Positions 21,392-29,487 of a stretch of DNA of 33,032 bases are shown one piece after another (within the stretch, counting starts at the first letter, position 1; each line of letters begins with the position of its first letter). This stretch comes from JANPCX01 sp031431125. Its GTDB lineage: Bacteria > Pseudomonadota > Gammaproteobacteria > Burkholderiales > Burkholderiaceae_C. The position numbers were made by a program, and so were the translations under genes. Under the pieces are notes generated by a model. That model did no database searches, was not told the origin of the DNA, and saw only the letters and a program-made list of their open reading frames with translations. The DNA lies in NCBI GenBank assembly GCA_031431125.1, contig JANPCX010000070.1:1-33032 (forward strand), read 5' to 3'.

Positions 21392-22564
21392 GTGCCCATT
21401 GCCAAGATTGTTGATCGTCCCGTAGCAGCCTTTGTGGCTGCGCGTTGGGTCGTGTTTTGCTTGCTTGGCAGTCTGGGCGGCGGTGTGGCGGCAGAAAAAA
21501 CACCGGCTCCCGCTGCTGCAGCGCCAGCCAACCCTGAAGCCACCAAAGCCCCCGCGCCCAAAGCCGCCAGCAACGACGTGTTGGCGGACAAACGTATCAA
21601 CCCGCGTACTCCACCGGTACCCGCTACCCCGGCCGCAGTGCTGCCCAAAACGCAAGACCCGCTGGAGCGCCTACAAGAAAGACTGGCAGAACGTTTGGGC
21701 GCGCGCATGGCCACCGCCGAGGCCAAGGACGGCAACGAGTTGCGTGTGGTTTCCAGGCCTACAGGCGAAGCGGCCATGATCAAACCCGTGTCGACGGCGA
21801 GGACCGTGGTGCGACCGCGTGTCGCCACAGGCTCCGCCGCTGCCAGTTCCGCCACAGTCAAAACAAACGGCTCCCCGGGCACTTGGTCGGCGCAAGCGTG
21901 GAGCTATGACGGTGCGACTGGCCCTGAGGCGTGGGCCCAACTCAAGCCTGAGTACGCCGCTTGTGGCAAGGGCGAGCGGCAAAGCCCGATCGATGTCAGT
22001 GACGGCATCAAAGTGCAACTGGACGCGGTGCAGTTTCACTACCAAGCGCCCGATTTCCGCGTCATTGATGATGGCCGGACGGTGCGCGTATTGGTCGATG
22101 CTGGCAGCTCAATAGAAGTGATGGGGCGGCGCTACGAACTCAAACATTTGCAGTTCCACAGACCATCGGAAGTGCATCTCAATGGCAAGGCCTTCGACAT
22201 GGCGGTGCATTTGGTGCACCAAGACGCGCAGGGCCGCAGTGCCATCGTTGCCGTGCAGCTGGAGCGTGGCAGTGCGCATTCCGTGGTGCAGGCGGTGTGG
22301 AACAACCTGCCACTGGAAAAAGGCGTGGAGCAACCGGCACGCTCACCGCTTGATTTGCTGGCCCTGTTGCCCGCAGACCAGCGTTACATCGCCTTCATGG
22401 GCTCCATGACCACGCCGCCTTGCCAAGAGGGTGTGCTTTGGGTGGTCATGAAACACCCTGTGGGCATTTCCAGCTACCAGATTGATGTGTTCAGTCGGCT
22501 CTATCCCATGAACGCCAGGCCGCTGCAGGCGATGAATGGGCGCATGGTGAAAGAGTCAGAGTAA
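21392..22564 (+). CDS. Alpha-carbonic-anhydrase-like periplasmic protein, one zinc His missing
   Basis: 390 aa. The start is GTG at 21392 with GGAG seven bases upstream. A hydrophobic export segment (about 11-33, ending GGGVAAEKT) is followed by 130 residues rich in Ala and Pro, then the alpha-CA domain (about 165-388): WSYDG, GKGERQSPIDV (193-203), LQFHRPSE (253-260), MAVHLVHQ (270-277), YIAFMGSMTTPPCQEGVLW (332-350). Two zinc ligands match (His256, His273), but the position of human His94 is Gln254. A His lies at 252, two residues early. It may be a non-catalytic CA-related protein. It is third in the sigma operon, so it is either a target or part of the sensing. Confidence 0.85.
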   Translation: MPIAKIVDRPVAAFVAARWVVFCLLGSLGGGVAAEKTPAPAAAAPANPEATKAPAPKAASNDVLADKRINPRTPPVPATPAAVLPKTQDPLERLQERLAERLGARMATAEAKDGNELRVVSRPTGEAAMIKPVSTARTVVRPRVATGSAAASSATVKTNGSPGTWSAQAWSYDGATGPEAWAQLKPEYAACGKGERQSPIDVSDGIKVQLDAVQFHYQAPDFRVIDDGRTVRVLVDAGSSIEVMGRRYELKHLQFHRPSEVHLNGKAFDMAVHLVHQDAQGRSAIVAVQLERGSAHSVVQAVWNNLPLEKGVEQPARSPLDLLALLPADQRYIAFMGSMTTPPCQEGVLWVVMKHPVGISSYQIDVFSRLYPMNARPLQAMNGRMVKESE

Positions 22565-22573
22565 CGGGGTGTC

Positions 22574-22591
22574 CGCTCCACGCTTGGAGCG
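22574..22591. terminator. Hairpin between convergent genes, possible bidirectional terminator
   Basis: CGCTCCA (22574-22580), loop CGCT, TGGAGCG (22585-22591): a perfect 7-bp stem in the 40 bases between the convergent carbonic-anhydrase-like and pilin genes. There is no clear T-run on either strand, so termination is inferred from position. Confidence 0.4.
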
Positions 22592-22604
22592 CTGAACTGT
22601 GTTG

Positions 22605-23126
22605 TCAATAACAATTGCGCGGCAAAAACCGTTTCTCGATGTTGGTTTTGTCGTTGCCCTTGAGTGTCATTTTGTCGGGCACCTTGGCGCTGGAGCAGAC
22701 CCAGGATGCGGGGACGATGGGCGCGTCCTCCACCACAGCAGGTCGAAGCGTCAAGATTTTCCCCTTGATGGCACCGTGGGCGCTGTTACCAAACTGCAGG
22801 TGCAAGGCGCCGTTCTCCACCGTGACCGAGCTGATGTAGGTGTTGACGATTTTGTCTGCGTTGGGCAAGGCCGCTGCCGCATTGTCAGTAGGCATCTTGC
22901 GCACCGTGCTGGGCGGCACGTTTGAAGTGACCCAGTAGATCACAACGGGGCCTTTGGCGATGTCGGCGAGTTTGGCTGCTTCAATAATTTGGTTGCGAAC
23001 AATTCTCTCGGTGAAGTTGGGCACGGCCAGCAGCGCCAAGATGGCGATGATGCCCACAACGACCATCACCTCAATGAGGCTGAATCCGCGAGCAGGGATG
23101 GTGCTGGGGTTTGAAGGTTTGATCAT
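22605..23126 (-). CDS. Type IV pilin-like protein (PilE/PilA family)
   Basis: 173 aa. The prepilin leader ends in ARG before FSLIEVMVVVGIIAILALLA, with the processing Gly and Glu at mature position 5, so PilD-type peptidase should cleave after Gly14. The hydrophobic helix is followed by a globular domain. Two cysteines near the end (SWVCSSAK and LPRNCY) would close the typical C-terminal disulfide loop. It lies 45 bases after the DUF3299 gene on the same strand and may be the tail of the zinc operon, although no pilus genes are nearby. It could be a minor pilin or serve competence or secretion; no clear ribosome binding site. Confidence 0.87.
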   Translation of the reverse strand: MIKPSNPSTIPARGFSLIEVMVVVGIIAILALLAVPNFTERIVRNQIIEAAKLADIAKGPVVIYWVTSNVPPSTVRKMPTDNAAAALPNADKIVNTYISSVTVENGALHLQFGNSAHGAIKGKILTLRPAVVEDAPIVPASWVCSSAKVPDKMTLKGNDKTNIEKRFLPRNCY

Positions 23127-23171
23127 GGGGCAATGCTAAAGCAGGTCAGGGCGGTCGCTCAGGGAAAGGGT

Positions 23172-23855
23172 TCAGCGCGCCTTCTTGTCAGCTTTTTCGA
23201 CAAACAACTCCACCACTTGCGCCTGCATGCGGTAGCCGCTCACACCCATGAAGCTGTCGTGGCGAAATGCTTGGAGGGGGCCCTGGATCCACACCGCTTC
23301 CATGGAGCGCAGGCCGCGCACGGGTTGGCTGGTTTGCACATGAATGATTTGGTTGGCTGGGGGTGGGGGGCTGTGGATGCAAGCGCCGAAGTAAGGCACC
23401 AGCAGAAACTCTTTCATGCCCTCCTTGCTGTCTTCCAAGGGCACCACGTAACCCGGAATACGCACCAGCACGCCGTCCATTTTTTCGTTGATGGGCGCTT
23501 GGTCCCACACCTCACGCATGCGGTTCAGCAAGGCGGTGGCTTTGGGGTCGCCGTCTTTGAGCATGCCCAGATTCATGCCTTGGAACTCCTTGAGCGGGTT
23601 CCAGTTGGGGGGGATCAAGTCGTCCCAAAGAATTTCTATGGCCTTGTTTTTGCCTGTGGTGTTGGCGGTTGCTTTTTTCCCACTGTCTCGGGAAGCTGGT
23701 TTGTTCGTGCTGGTTCCAGCGTCGCCCAAGGGATGCATGAGCACGGGTGGCTGGGCTTTTGCCGGCGCCGTGGTTTGGGCTTGTGCTGGCAGCGCCAGCA
23801 GGCTCAAGCACAAGAGGAGCATGCTCCAGCGGATACGGTGACGAAACGACCACAT
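23172..23855 (-). CDS. DUF3299 periplasmic/lipoprotein-like protein
   Basis: 227 aa. A signal peptide (SMLLLCLSLLALPAQAQ, about 11-27) and a low-complexity Lys/Thr/Ala linker are followed by the DUF3299 core: IPGYVVPLED (about 142-151), EFLLVPYFGACIHSPPPPANQ and GYRMQAQVVELFV. FGACIHSPPPPAN is the hallmark block, and its Cys/His could bind metal. This family is often found beside LolD/FtsX-type ABC genes and DUF2796, as here. It is likely the periplasmic component of the zinc system; the exact role is unproven. It starts 15 bases after the permease stop. Confidence 0.87.
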   Translation of the reverse strand: MWSFRHRIRWSMLLLCLSLLALPAQAQTTAPAKAQPPVLMHPLGDAGTSTNKPASRDSGKKATANTTGKNKAIEILWDDLIPPNWNPLKEFQGMNLGMLKDGDPKATALLNRMREVWDQAPINEKMDGVLVRIPGYVVPLEDSKEGMKEFLLVPYFGACIHSPPPPANQIIHVQTSQPVRGLRSMEAVWIQGPLQAFRHDSFMGVSGYRMQAQVVELFVEKADKKAR

Positions 23856-23870
23856 GACGATTCCTTCAAC

Positions 23871-25157
23871 TCAACGCGGGCTCAAGCCGTCGGCCAGCGA
23901 CAAACGGTAGGCCCGCCAAGCGGGCAACAAACTGGCAACGAGACCGGCCACGAAGATGGCCAGCAACCAGCCTCCTTGAACTGCCGAAATCTCCGCCCAT
24001 CGCAATTGGACACCATAGTGGGCCTGCAACCAGGGTGCGCCCAGGGCCATCAGCAAGGTGGTCAGCAGCGCGCCGCAGGCAACGCCCAGCAGCGTGACCA
24101 AACCCCCTTCCAGCGCCAACAGCCCCAAGAGGTGCCCAGGCTTGGCCCCCACCGCACGCAGCACGGCGAGCTCACGGCGCCTTTCGTTCAAACCCGCCAG
24201 CACCACGGCGATCAACCCGAGCAAACTCACCACCCCCACCATGACCGACATGGCCAGCAGGGCTTTCTCGCCCGTGCCCACCACACCCCACAACTCATCG
24301 AGTGCCACGCCGGGCAAGACGGCCATCAAGGGTTCGGCCTCAAAACTGTTGACGTACCGCTGCACGTTGAACACCGCGGCGCGGCTTTTGAGGCCGACCA
24401 AGGCCGCAGTGACTTGTTTGGGCGCCAAGTCGAATTTGCGCGCTTGTTCGGCGGCGATGGCCATGCCGGGCATGGGCGCACCGCCCGCCCAGTCCAGGTG
24501 GATCGCTTCTATTGCTTCCAAGCTCACATGCACGGTGCGATCTACCGGTGTACCGGTACGGGCCAAGATGCCCACCACGGTGAAAGGTTTGTCGGCATGC
24601 TCCAGCGCCATCGGGCCGCTTTGTCCAACACCACCGCTGCCGTGGCTCAAGATGATTTTTTGGCCCAGCTTGTAGTTCAACGCCTCGGCCACTTCAGCGC
24701 CCACCACGGCTTCATAAAGCCCGTCCAGTGTTCCCGCGAAGGCCGCACCTTGTTGGAGAACCAAGGCTTGCTGGTCACCGTACAAAAAATGTTGAAAGTA
24801 AGCGGTGGTCGTTCCCAGCACCGGAAAGCCACGGTGCGAGTCGCCCAGCGACAGCGGCACCACCCAGCGCACAGCACGGTGTTCGGCCAGGGCTTGCACA
24901 CTGCTGTAGCTGATGTTGTTGGTGGCATTGCCCACGCGGAACACGCTGTAAAGCATCAAGGGAACCGCTCCGGTGCGCGCGCCCACAATCAAATCGGTGC
25001 CGCTGACGGCTTGCAAAAAACTGCTGCGCAAGTCGTTGCGCACCCGTTCAAATGCCAGCAACAAGCTGGTGGACAGGGCGATGCACACCAGCACCCAGAC
25101 CAGCGTGCCACGGCGGTTCCAACTGCTGCGGGCGGCCAGGGTGAAGAGGGGGCTCAT
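23871..25157 (-). CDS. FtsX/MacB-type ABC permease of the zinc-linked cluster
   Basis: 428 aa. One N-terminal membrane helix (WVLVCIALSTSLLLAF), a large periplasmic MacB-PCD-like domain (about 45-265), then three C-terminal helices with FtsX features (ALLAMSVMVGVVSLLGLIAV, ALEGGLVTLLGVACGALLTT, LLAIFVAGLVASLLPAWRAY); RRRELAVLRAVGAKPG is the typical cytosolic coupling loop. Its ATG overlaps the stop of the ATPase gene (ATGA), so the two form one transporter. FtsX-type systems are mechanotransmitters rather than classical pores; in the zrg clusters of vibrios similar genes serve zinc uptake. That link is from family knowledge. Confidence 0.87.
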   Translation of the reverse strand: MSPLFTLAARSSWNRRGTLVWVLVCIALSTSLLLAFERVRNDLRSSFLQAVSGTDLIVGARTGAVPLMLYSVFRVGNATNNISYSSVQALAEHRAVRWVVPLSLGDSHRGFPVLGTTTAYFQHFLYGDQQALVLQQGAAFAGTLDGLYEAVVGAEVAEALNYKLGQKIILSHGSGGVGQSGPMALEHADKPFTVVGILARTGTPVDRTVHVSLEAIEAIHLDWAGGAPMPGMAIAAEQARKFDLAPKQVTAALVGLKSRAAVFNVQRYVNSFEAEPLMAVLPGVALDELWGVVGTGEKALLAMSVMVGVVSLLGLIAVVLAGLNERRRELAVLRAVGAKPGHLLGLLALEGGLVTLLGVACGALLTTLLMALGAPWLQAHYGVQLRWAEISAVQGGWLLAIFVAGLVASLLPAWRAYRLSLADGLSPR

Positions 25158-25855
25158 GCCGCGGCAACCTCCATGGCGGCTTGGTTCAATTGCGGCAAGG
25201 AGATTTTTTCATCGAAACCTTCAGCCAAGCGTTCATCGTGGCTCACAAAAACCAAGGTGGTGCCGTGTTGGCGGCACTGGTCACGCAGCAAGTGCATGAA
25301 CTGGTCGCGCCGGGCTGCATCCAGCGCCGAAGTGGGTTCATCGGCAATCACCAAATCGGGCCGACCTATCAGCGCACGTGCTGCAGCCACACGCTGTTGT
25401 TGACCGACAGAGAGCTCATTCGCTGATTGCTGCCACACCGAGCGCGGCAACCCCATGTTCGCCAAGAGCTGTTCGGCTTGTTGCGCCGCACTGCCGCAGG
25501 CATCCACAGCCTGCTGGGCGCGGCGCTTGGAGAAACGGCAAGGCAGCAGCACGTTGTCCCGCACACTCAAATAGGGCAGCAGGTTGAACTGCTGGAAGAT
25601 GTAGCCCACATGGTCGGCCCGAAAGCGGTCGCGCTGGCTGGCGGAGCGTTGTTGCCAGTTTTGGCCCAGCACCTCCACCCGCCCCGCTTGGGGCAAGAGC
25701 ACGCCCGCCATCAGACCGAGCAGGGTGCTTTTGCCGCAGCCACTGTCACCGAACAAAAAAACCTGGCGTCCGGCGGCGATGCGCAGGCTGTTGATAGACA
25801 GCACGTCGCGCTGGCTGCCCGGCCAGCGGTAGCGCAGCTGCTCGATGTGGATCAC
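25154..25855 (-). CDS. LolD/MacB-type ABC transporter ATPase
   Basis: 233 aa. Complete ATPase motifs: Walker A GDSGCGKST (about 36-44), Q-loop region YIFQQFNLLPYLSV, signature ELSVGQQQRVAAARAL, Walker B LVIADEPTSALD and H-loop FVSHDERL. It belongs to the family of ATPases that pair with FtsX-like permeases. It overlaps the permease by four bases downstream and the DUF2796 gene by four bases upstream, so translation of all three is coupled. It likely powers the periplasmic step of the zinc cluster. Confidence 0.9.
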   Translation of the reverse strand: MIHIEQLRYRWPGSQRDVLSINSLRIAAGRQVFLFGDSGCGKSTLLGLMAGVLLPQAGRVEVLGQNWQQRSASQRDRFRADHVGYIFQQFNLLPYLSVRDNVLLPCRFSKRRAQQAVDACGSAAQQAEQLLANMGLPRSVWQQSANELSVGQQQRVAAARALIGRPDLVIADEPTSALDAARRDQFMHLLRDQCRQHGTTLVFVSHDERLAEGFDEKISLPQLNQAAMEVAAA

Positions 25856-26394
25856 TTGCCTCTCGTCAGCAGCAAGGTGCTGGGGCCGCTCTGGCTGCCG
25901 CGGCGCAAGGTGCGTTTGATTTGACCGGCTGGTGTGGCGGCTTGAACATCAATGCGCTTCATGTTCGGGAAGGCGTCAAACAACGACACGTCAATTTGGC
26001 GCACTTGGTTCGCATCTTGGCACTCAAAAACAAACTCGCCGTCTAAGTCACCATGCCCGGATTTGTCAGCAACGGGGGCTGGCACACCCACACCAATGAC
26101 CGGTGCCTTCAAGGTGGTTTTGCTCAAGCGGCAAGCGGCAGCCGCATCGACCTTGAACAGACTTTCTGCAGTTTGCAGTCGAGCCACGGCGGCGTCCACT
26201 TTGGCCTTTTCAGCAGCGTTTTTCGGCGCGCGCTCAAAGCCCACGACGCCGTCCAGCGGTGACTCCAGGGTGATGGTGAGTTGTTTTCCCTCGATGGTCA
26301 CGTTGAGTTTGACGGCGCCATGTTCATGGGCTTTGCTCGCCCACACCAGTGCAGGCCACAACACAAACGCGGCAAGGATGAGATGCTTTTTCAT
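25852..26394 (-). CDS. DUF2796 (ZrgA-like) periplasmic zinc-uptake protein
   Basis: 180 aa. A signal peptide (KHLILAAFVLWPALVWAS) is followed at once by KAHEHGAVKLNVTIEGKQLT, the family start with HxHG as a likely zinc site, and LESPLDGVVGFERAP, which is diagnostic for DUF2796. Two cysteines (AACRLS, FECQDA) may form a disulfide. In Vibrio cholerae the homologue ZrgA belongs to a Zur-repressed zinc uptake system, from published family knowledge. Here it sits between znuA (21 bases) and the LolD-like ATPase (4-base overlap), in line with a zinc role. Confidence 0.85.
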   Translation of the reverse strand: MKKHLILAAFVLWPALVWASKAHEHGAVKLNVTIEGKQLTITLESPLDGVVGFERAPKNAAEKAKVDAAVARLQTAESLFKVDAAAACRLSKTTLKAPVIGVGVPAPVADKSGHGDLDGEFVFECQDANQVRQIDVSLFDAFPNMKRIDVQAATPAGQIKRTLRRGSQSGPSTLLLTRGK

Positions 26395-26415
26395 GAATAG
26401 GCTCCGTTGAAACGA

Positions 26416-27309
26416 TCAGGGTTTGGCCCGCAGCGCAGTCACCAACTGCTTGAGGTTGTGCGCATAAAGTTTGAGATAGCTATCGGCTTCGGTGCCAGGG
26501 AGAGACAGTGCATCCGAGTACAAAGTTCCACCCACCACCGCGCCCGTCTCGGCGGCGATGCGGTCGATCAAGCGGCGGTCGGTGATGTTCTCTACAAACA
26601 AAGCCCGCGCTTGCTTGGACTTGATTTGCCGGATCACGGCCGCCACGGTGCTGGCCGACGCGTCGCTGCCGGTGGTCCAGCCTTGGGGGGCAATGAAGGT
26701 GATGTTGTAGGCATCGCCCAAGTAAGCAAACGCATCGTGCGAGGTGATGACGCGGCGCTGCGCTTCAGGCACGGCGGCGAGTTGCTTGCGTGCATCCATG
26801 TCCAGGGCTTGGAGTTTCTGGCTGTAGCTGCTGGCCCGTGATGCAATCGCCGCGGCCTGGTCTGGGCGGGCGCGTGACAAAGCGTCGGCGATGTTCTTCA
26901 CATAGGTTTGTGCGTGCTCCAAACTCTGCCAAGCATGCGGGTCGGCTGAGGTGCGCACCAGGCGCGGTTTGATGCCGCTGGTGGCCACCACCAGGGGGCC
27001 TTTGTAGCCTGACGACTTCACCAGCCTGTCCATCCATCCCTCAAACTTCAACCCGTTCACCACCACGAGGTCGGCGGTTTTCAGGCGCTGCGCATCTTTG
27101 GGCGTGGGCTCGAACACATGGGCGTCGGCATTGGCGGCAACGAGGCTGGTGACCTCGGCCACGTCACCAGCGATTTCACGGGTGATGTCGGCGAGGATGG
27201 AAAAGCTCGCCACCACCTGCAGCGGTTTGTTGTCTGCGGCGTGGCTGTGCAGGCTGGTTAGGAAAAGGGCCGAGGCGGCCAGCGAGAAAAGGGTCAAACG
27301 GCGGTTCAT
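26416..27309 (-). CDS. znuA: Zinc ABC transporter substrate-binding protein ZnuA
   Basis: 297 aa. A signal peptide (LTLFSLAASALFLTSLHSHA) gives periplasmic location. Cluster A-I metal-binding features: VVASFSILADITREIAGD, then three His ligands in NADAHVFEPTPKDAQ, SADPHAWQSLEHA and VITSHDAFAYLGDAY, and the acidic ligand region LFVENITDRRLIDRIAAETG. The His-rich loop seen in many ZnuA proteins is missing; a separate His-rich protein is encoded upstream in the operon and may take over that role (inference). 36 bases separate it from znuB. It delivers Zn(II), possibly Mn(II), to ZnuB. Confidence 0.92.
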   Translation of the reverse strand: MNRRLTLFSLAASALFLTSLHSHAADNKPLQVVASFSILADITREIAGDVAEVTSLVAANADAHVFEPTPKDAQRLKTADLVVVNGLKFEGWMDRLVKSSGYKGPLVVATSGIKPRLVRTSADPHAWQSLEHAQTYVKNIADALSRARPDQAAAIASRASSYSQKLQALDMDARKQLAAVPEAQRRVITSHDAFAYLGDAYNITFIAPQGWTTGSDASASTVAAVIRQIKSKQARALFVENITDRRLIDRIAAETGAVVGGTLYSDALSLPGTEADSYLKLYAHNLKQLVTALRAKP

Positions 27310-27345
27310 GAACGTGCTTTCAAAGGGTTGAGTTGTTGATGGTGT

Positions 27346-28221
27346 TCAGGCGACGCGATGCGCACCTTGCGCGAGGCAACGGCTGAGCCAGCTGTCGCGG
27401 CGGCCCAGCAGCAGCGAGACGATGTAAAAGCCGCCCGCCCACATCACGATGCAAGGCCCCGACGGCAAATCGAAGTGGTAAGACAGCAGCAGCCCACCCC
27501 AACCACTGAGCATGGCCATGAAGGCAGCGACGAGTGACAGCGGCCCCAAACCCACCACCCAAAAACGGGCGGCTGTGGCGGGCAACATCATCAAACCCAC
27601 GGCCATCAAGGTGCCCAGGGCTTGGAACCCTGCGACGAGGTTGAGCACCACCAGCACCAGAAAGCCCAAATGCACCACGGCACCGGGGCCACCGGCGTGG
27701 CGCAAAAAACCGGGGTCAAAACACTCCACCACCAAGGGCCGCAGCATGACCGCCAGTGCCAGCAAGGTGAAAGACGATACGCCCGCCACCAGGTAGAGCG
27801 ATTCATCGTCCACCGCCAAGATGCTGCCAAAGAGCACATGCATCAGATCCACCGGACTGCCGTGGGTGGAAATGATCATCACCCCAGCGGCCAGTGCAAT
27901 CAAATAGAAGGCGGCAAAACTTGCATCCTCACGCTGCGAGGTCACGCGCGTCACCCAGCCCGCGAGCAAGGCCACCGTGAGTGCGGCGACGAAGCCACCG
28001 CCCCCCATGGCCACCAGAGAAAACCCCGCCACAGCAAAACCCACGGCGGCACCGGGCAAGAGCGCATGCGCCATGGCATCGCCCATCAAACTCATGCGGC
28101 GCAGCACCAAGAGCGTGCCGATGGGCGCACTGCCCAGGGCCAAGGCCAAGGTCGCCACCAGGGCGCGGCGCATGAAGCCGAACTCGACGAAGGGTTGGAA
28201 GAGTGCGTCGTAGGGACTCAT
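27346..28221 (-). CDS. znuB: Zinc ABC transporter permease ZnuB
   Basis: 291 aa from the ATG at 28221 (MSPYDALFQPFVEFGFMRRA). The ABC-3 permease family pattern is clear: about eight hydrophobic helices, LVLRRMSLMGDAMAHALLPG near residues 38-57 (the coupling segment), and GLMMLPATAARF in the sixth helix. A longer in-frame reading to 28509 overlaps the GNAT gene and is noise. The ATG overlaps the GNAT stop by four bases (ATGA), indicating coupled translation. It forms the channel for zinc import with ZnuC. Confidence 0.92.
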   Translation of the reverse strand: MSPYDALFQPFVEFGFMRRALVATLALALGSAPIGTLLVLRRMSLMGDAMAHALLPGAAVGFAVAGFSLVAMGGGGFVAALTVALLAGWVTRVTSQREDASFAAFYLIALAAGVMIISTHGSPVDLMHVLFGSILAVDDESLYLVAGVSSFTLLALAVMLRPLVVECFDPGFLRHAGGPGAVVHLGFLVLVVLNLVAGFQALGTLMAVGLMMLPATAARFWVVGLGPLSLVAAFMAMLSGWGGLLLSYHFDLPSGPCIVMWAGGFYIVSLLLGRRDSWLSRCLAQGAHRVA

Positions 28222-28694
28222 GCTGTTTGCTGCGCTGAGGGTGCGTGCGCCACAACCTGCCTGTTGTAAGCAAAAAAAACGTCGTCGCGAACCCAGCCGA
28301 GGGACTCGTACAAGCGCTGCGCCGAGTGGTTGGTCTTGGCCGTGGTGAGGTCCAAACGTTTCACACCGTTTTCCAGCGCATGGTGATGGGCGGCCAGCAT
28401 CAAGGCTTTGGCCGTGCCGCTGCGCCGGACAGGTGGGGAGACGAACAGGTCGTAAAGCGCATAAATGGGCGCAGCGTCCACGGAGCAAAATGTCGGGTAG
28501 AGCTGACAAAACCCAAGCATGTGGTCGTGGTCATCAAGCGCCAGCAAGATGATCGATTCCTGGCGCTGCAAGCGGTCATGGATGAATTGACGGGCCAAGG
28601 GCAGGTCATCGGCTTGTTCGTAAAAACAGCGGTAGGCGTTGAACAGTGGCGCAATGCGGTCCACGTCTTGCAGTTGGGCAATGCGGATGGGCAT
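28218..28694 (-). CDS. GNAT-family N-acetyltransferase inside the znu operon
   Basis: 158 aa from ATG 28694. GNAT features: IRIAQLQDVDRIAPLFNAYR (start), LYDLFVSPPVRRSGTAKALM (acetyl-CoA site, R/QxxGxG/A variant, about 88-107) and RLDLTTAKTNHSAQRLYESL with GWVRDD (motif B). It lies 35 bases after znuC and overlaps znuB by four bases, so it is co-expressed with zinc uptake. The acceptor is unknown. The Q/RxxGxG loop reads RRSGTA, still compatible with CoA binding. Confidence 0.88.
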   Translation of the reverse strand: MPIRIAQLQDVDRIAPLFNAYRCFYEQADDLPLARQFIHDRLQRQESIILLALDDHDHMLGFCQLYPTFCSVDAAPIYALYDLFVSPPVRRSGTAKALMLAAHHHALENGVKRLDLTTAKTNHSAQRLYESLGWVRDDVFFAYNRQVVAHAPSAQQTA

Positions 28695-28729
28695 GGTGTG
28701 ATTTCGGGTCTCGGACAACGCACAGTCGC

Positions 28730-29482
28730 TCAGACGGTCGTGGCGGGCAATTTGCACCAGTCAGCGTGACTGTCCCAGTGCAGGGAAATTTCCCGCGCCC
28801 GCGCCAGATGCTGCGGGCTCAAAGCGTCGTTCGTCGGCCCCCAGGCCACCACCTCGCGGGCCAAGAGCAAGGTTTCGGGAAAGTGGTGGCGCACCTGGTT
28901 GATGTCGTGCAACACGGCCACGATGGTGCGACCTTCGGCGTGCCATTGCGCCACCAAACCCAGCAAGTCGGCACAGGTGCGTTCGTCAATCGCGGTGAAG
29001 GGCTCGTCCAGCAGGATGACGGGGGCGTCTTGCAGCAGCAGCCGTGCAAACAGCAGGCGCTGAAACTGGCCCACCGACATTTCATTTGTCCAGCGGTCCT
29101 CAAACCCCGACAAGCCCACTGTTGCCAAGGCCTGCAAGGCTTGCTCGTGTTGTGCTCGGCTGGCGGCTTTCCACCAAGGCAAACGGCCCCAGTGGCCGAG
29201 TTGGGCGGCGTCCAGCACGCGCACTGGAAAACTGCGGTCGATCTGGGATTGTTGGGGCAGGTAGGCGATGCGGCCCAACAAGTCTTCGGCGATGGTGATA
29301 CGCCCACTGGCAACAGGCAATCGCCCCACGATGGCGTCGAGCAAACTGCTCTTGCCTGCGCCATTGGGGCCGACCACAGCCGTGAGCGAGCCACGCGCAA
29401 ACTGACCGCTCAGGTGGTGCACAGCAGGGTGGCGGCTGTAGGCGACCGTGAGGTCGTGCAAGGTGATGGCGGCTGCAGTCAT
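28730..29482 (-). CDS. znuC: Zinc ABC transporter ATPase ZnuC
   Basis: 250 aa from ATG 29482; a TTG at 29491 would overlap the upstream stop and add three residues. Complete motifs: Walker A GPNGAGKSSLLDAI, Q-loop YLPQQSQIDRSFPV, signature MSVGQFQRLLFARLL, Walker B VILLDEPFTAID and H-loop VAVLHDINQV. YLPQQxxID-x-FPxxV is typical of manganese/zinc ABC ATPases. It powers import through ZnuB. In this operon it comes before the GNAT and znuB genes, an order that differs from the classic divergent znuA/znuCB of E. coli. Confidence 0.92.
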   Translation of the reverse strand: MTAAAITLHDLTVAYSRHPAVHHLSGQFARGSLTAVVGPNGAGKSSLLDAIVGRLPVASGRITIAEDLLGRIAYLPQQSQIDRSFPVRVLDAAQLGHWGRLPWWKAASRAQHEQALQALATVGLSGFEDRWTNEMSVGQFQRLLFARLLLQDAPVILLDEPFTAIDERTCADLLGLVAQWHAEGRTIVAVLHDINQVRHHFPETLLLAREVVAWGPTNDALSPQHLARAREISLHWDSHADWCKLPATTV

Positions 29483-29487
29483 CTCAT

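Noticed and set aside
23133..25403. Very long plus-strand open frame (756 codons)
   Set aside because: It lies antisense to the DUF3299 and permease genes, which have clear motifs; its translation is His/Gln-rich, as expected for the complement of GC-rich coding DNA.
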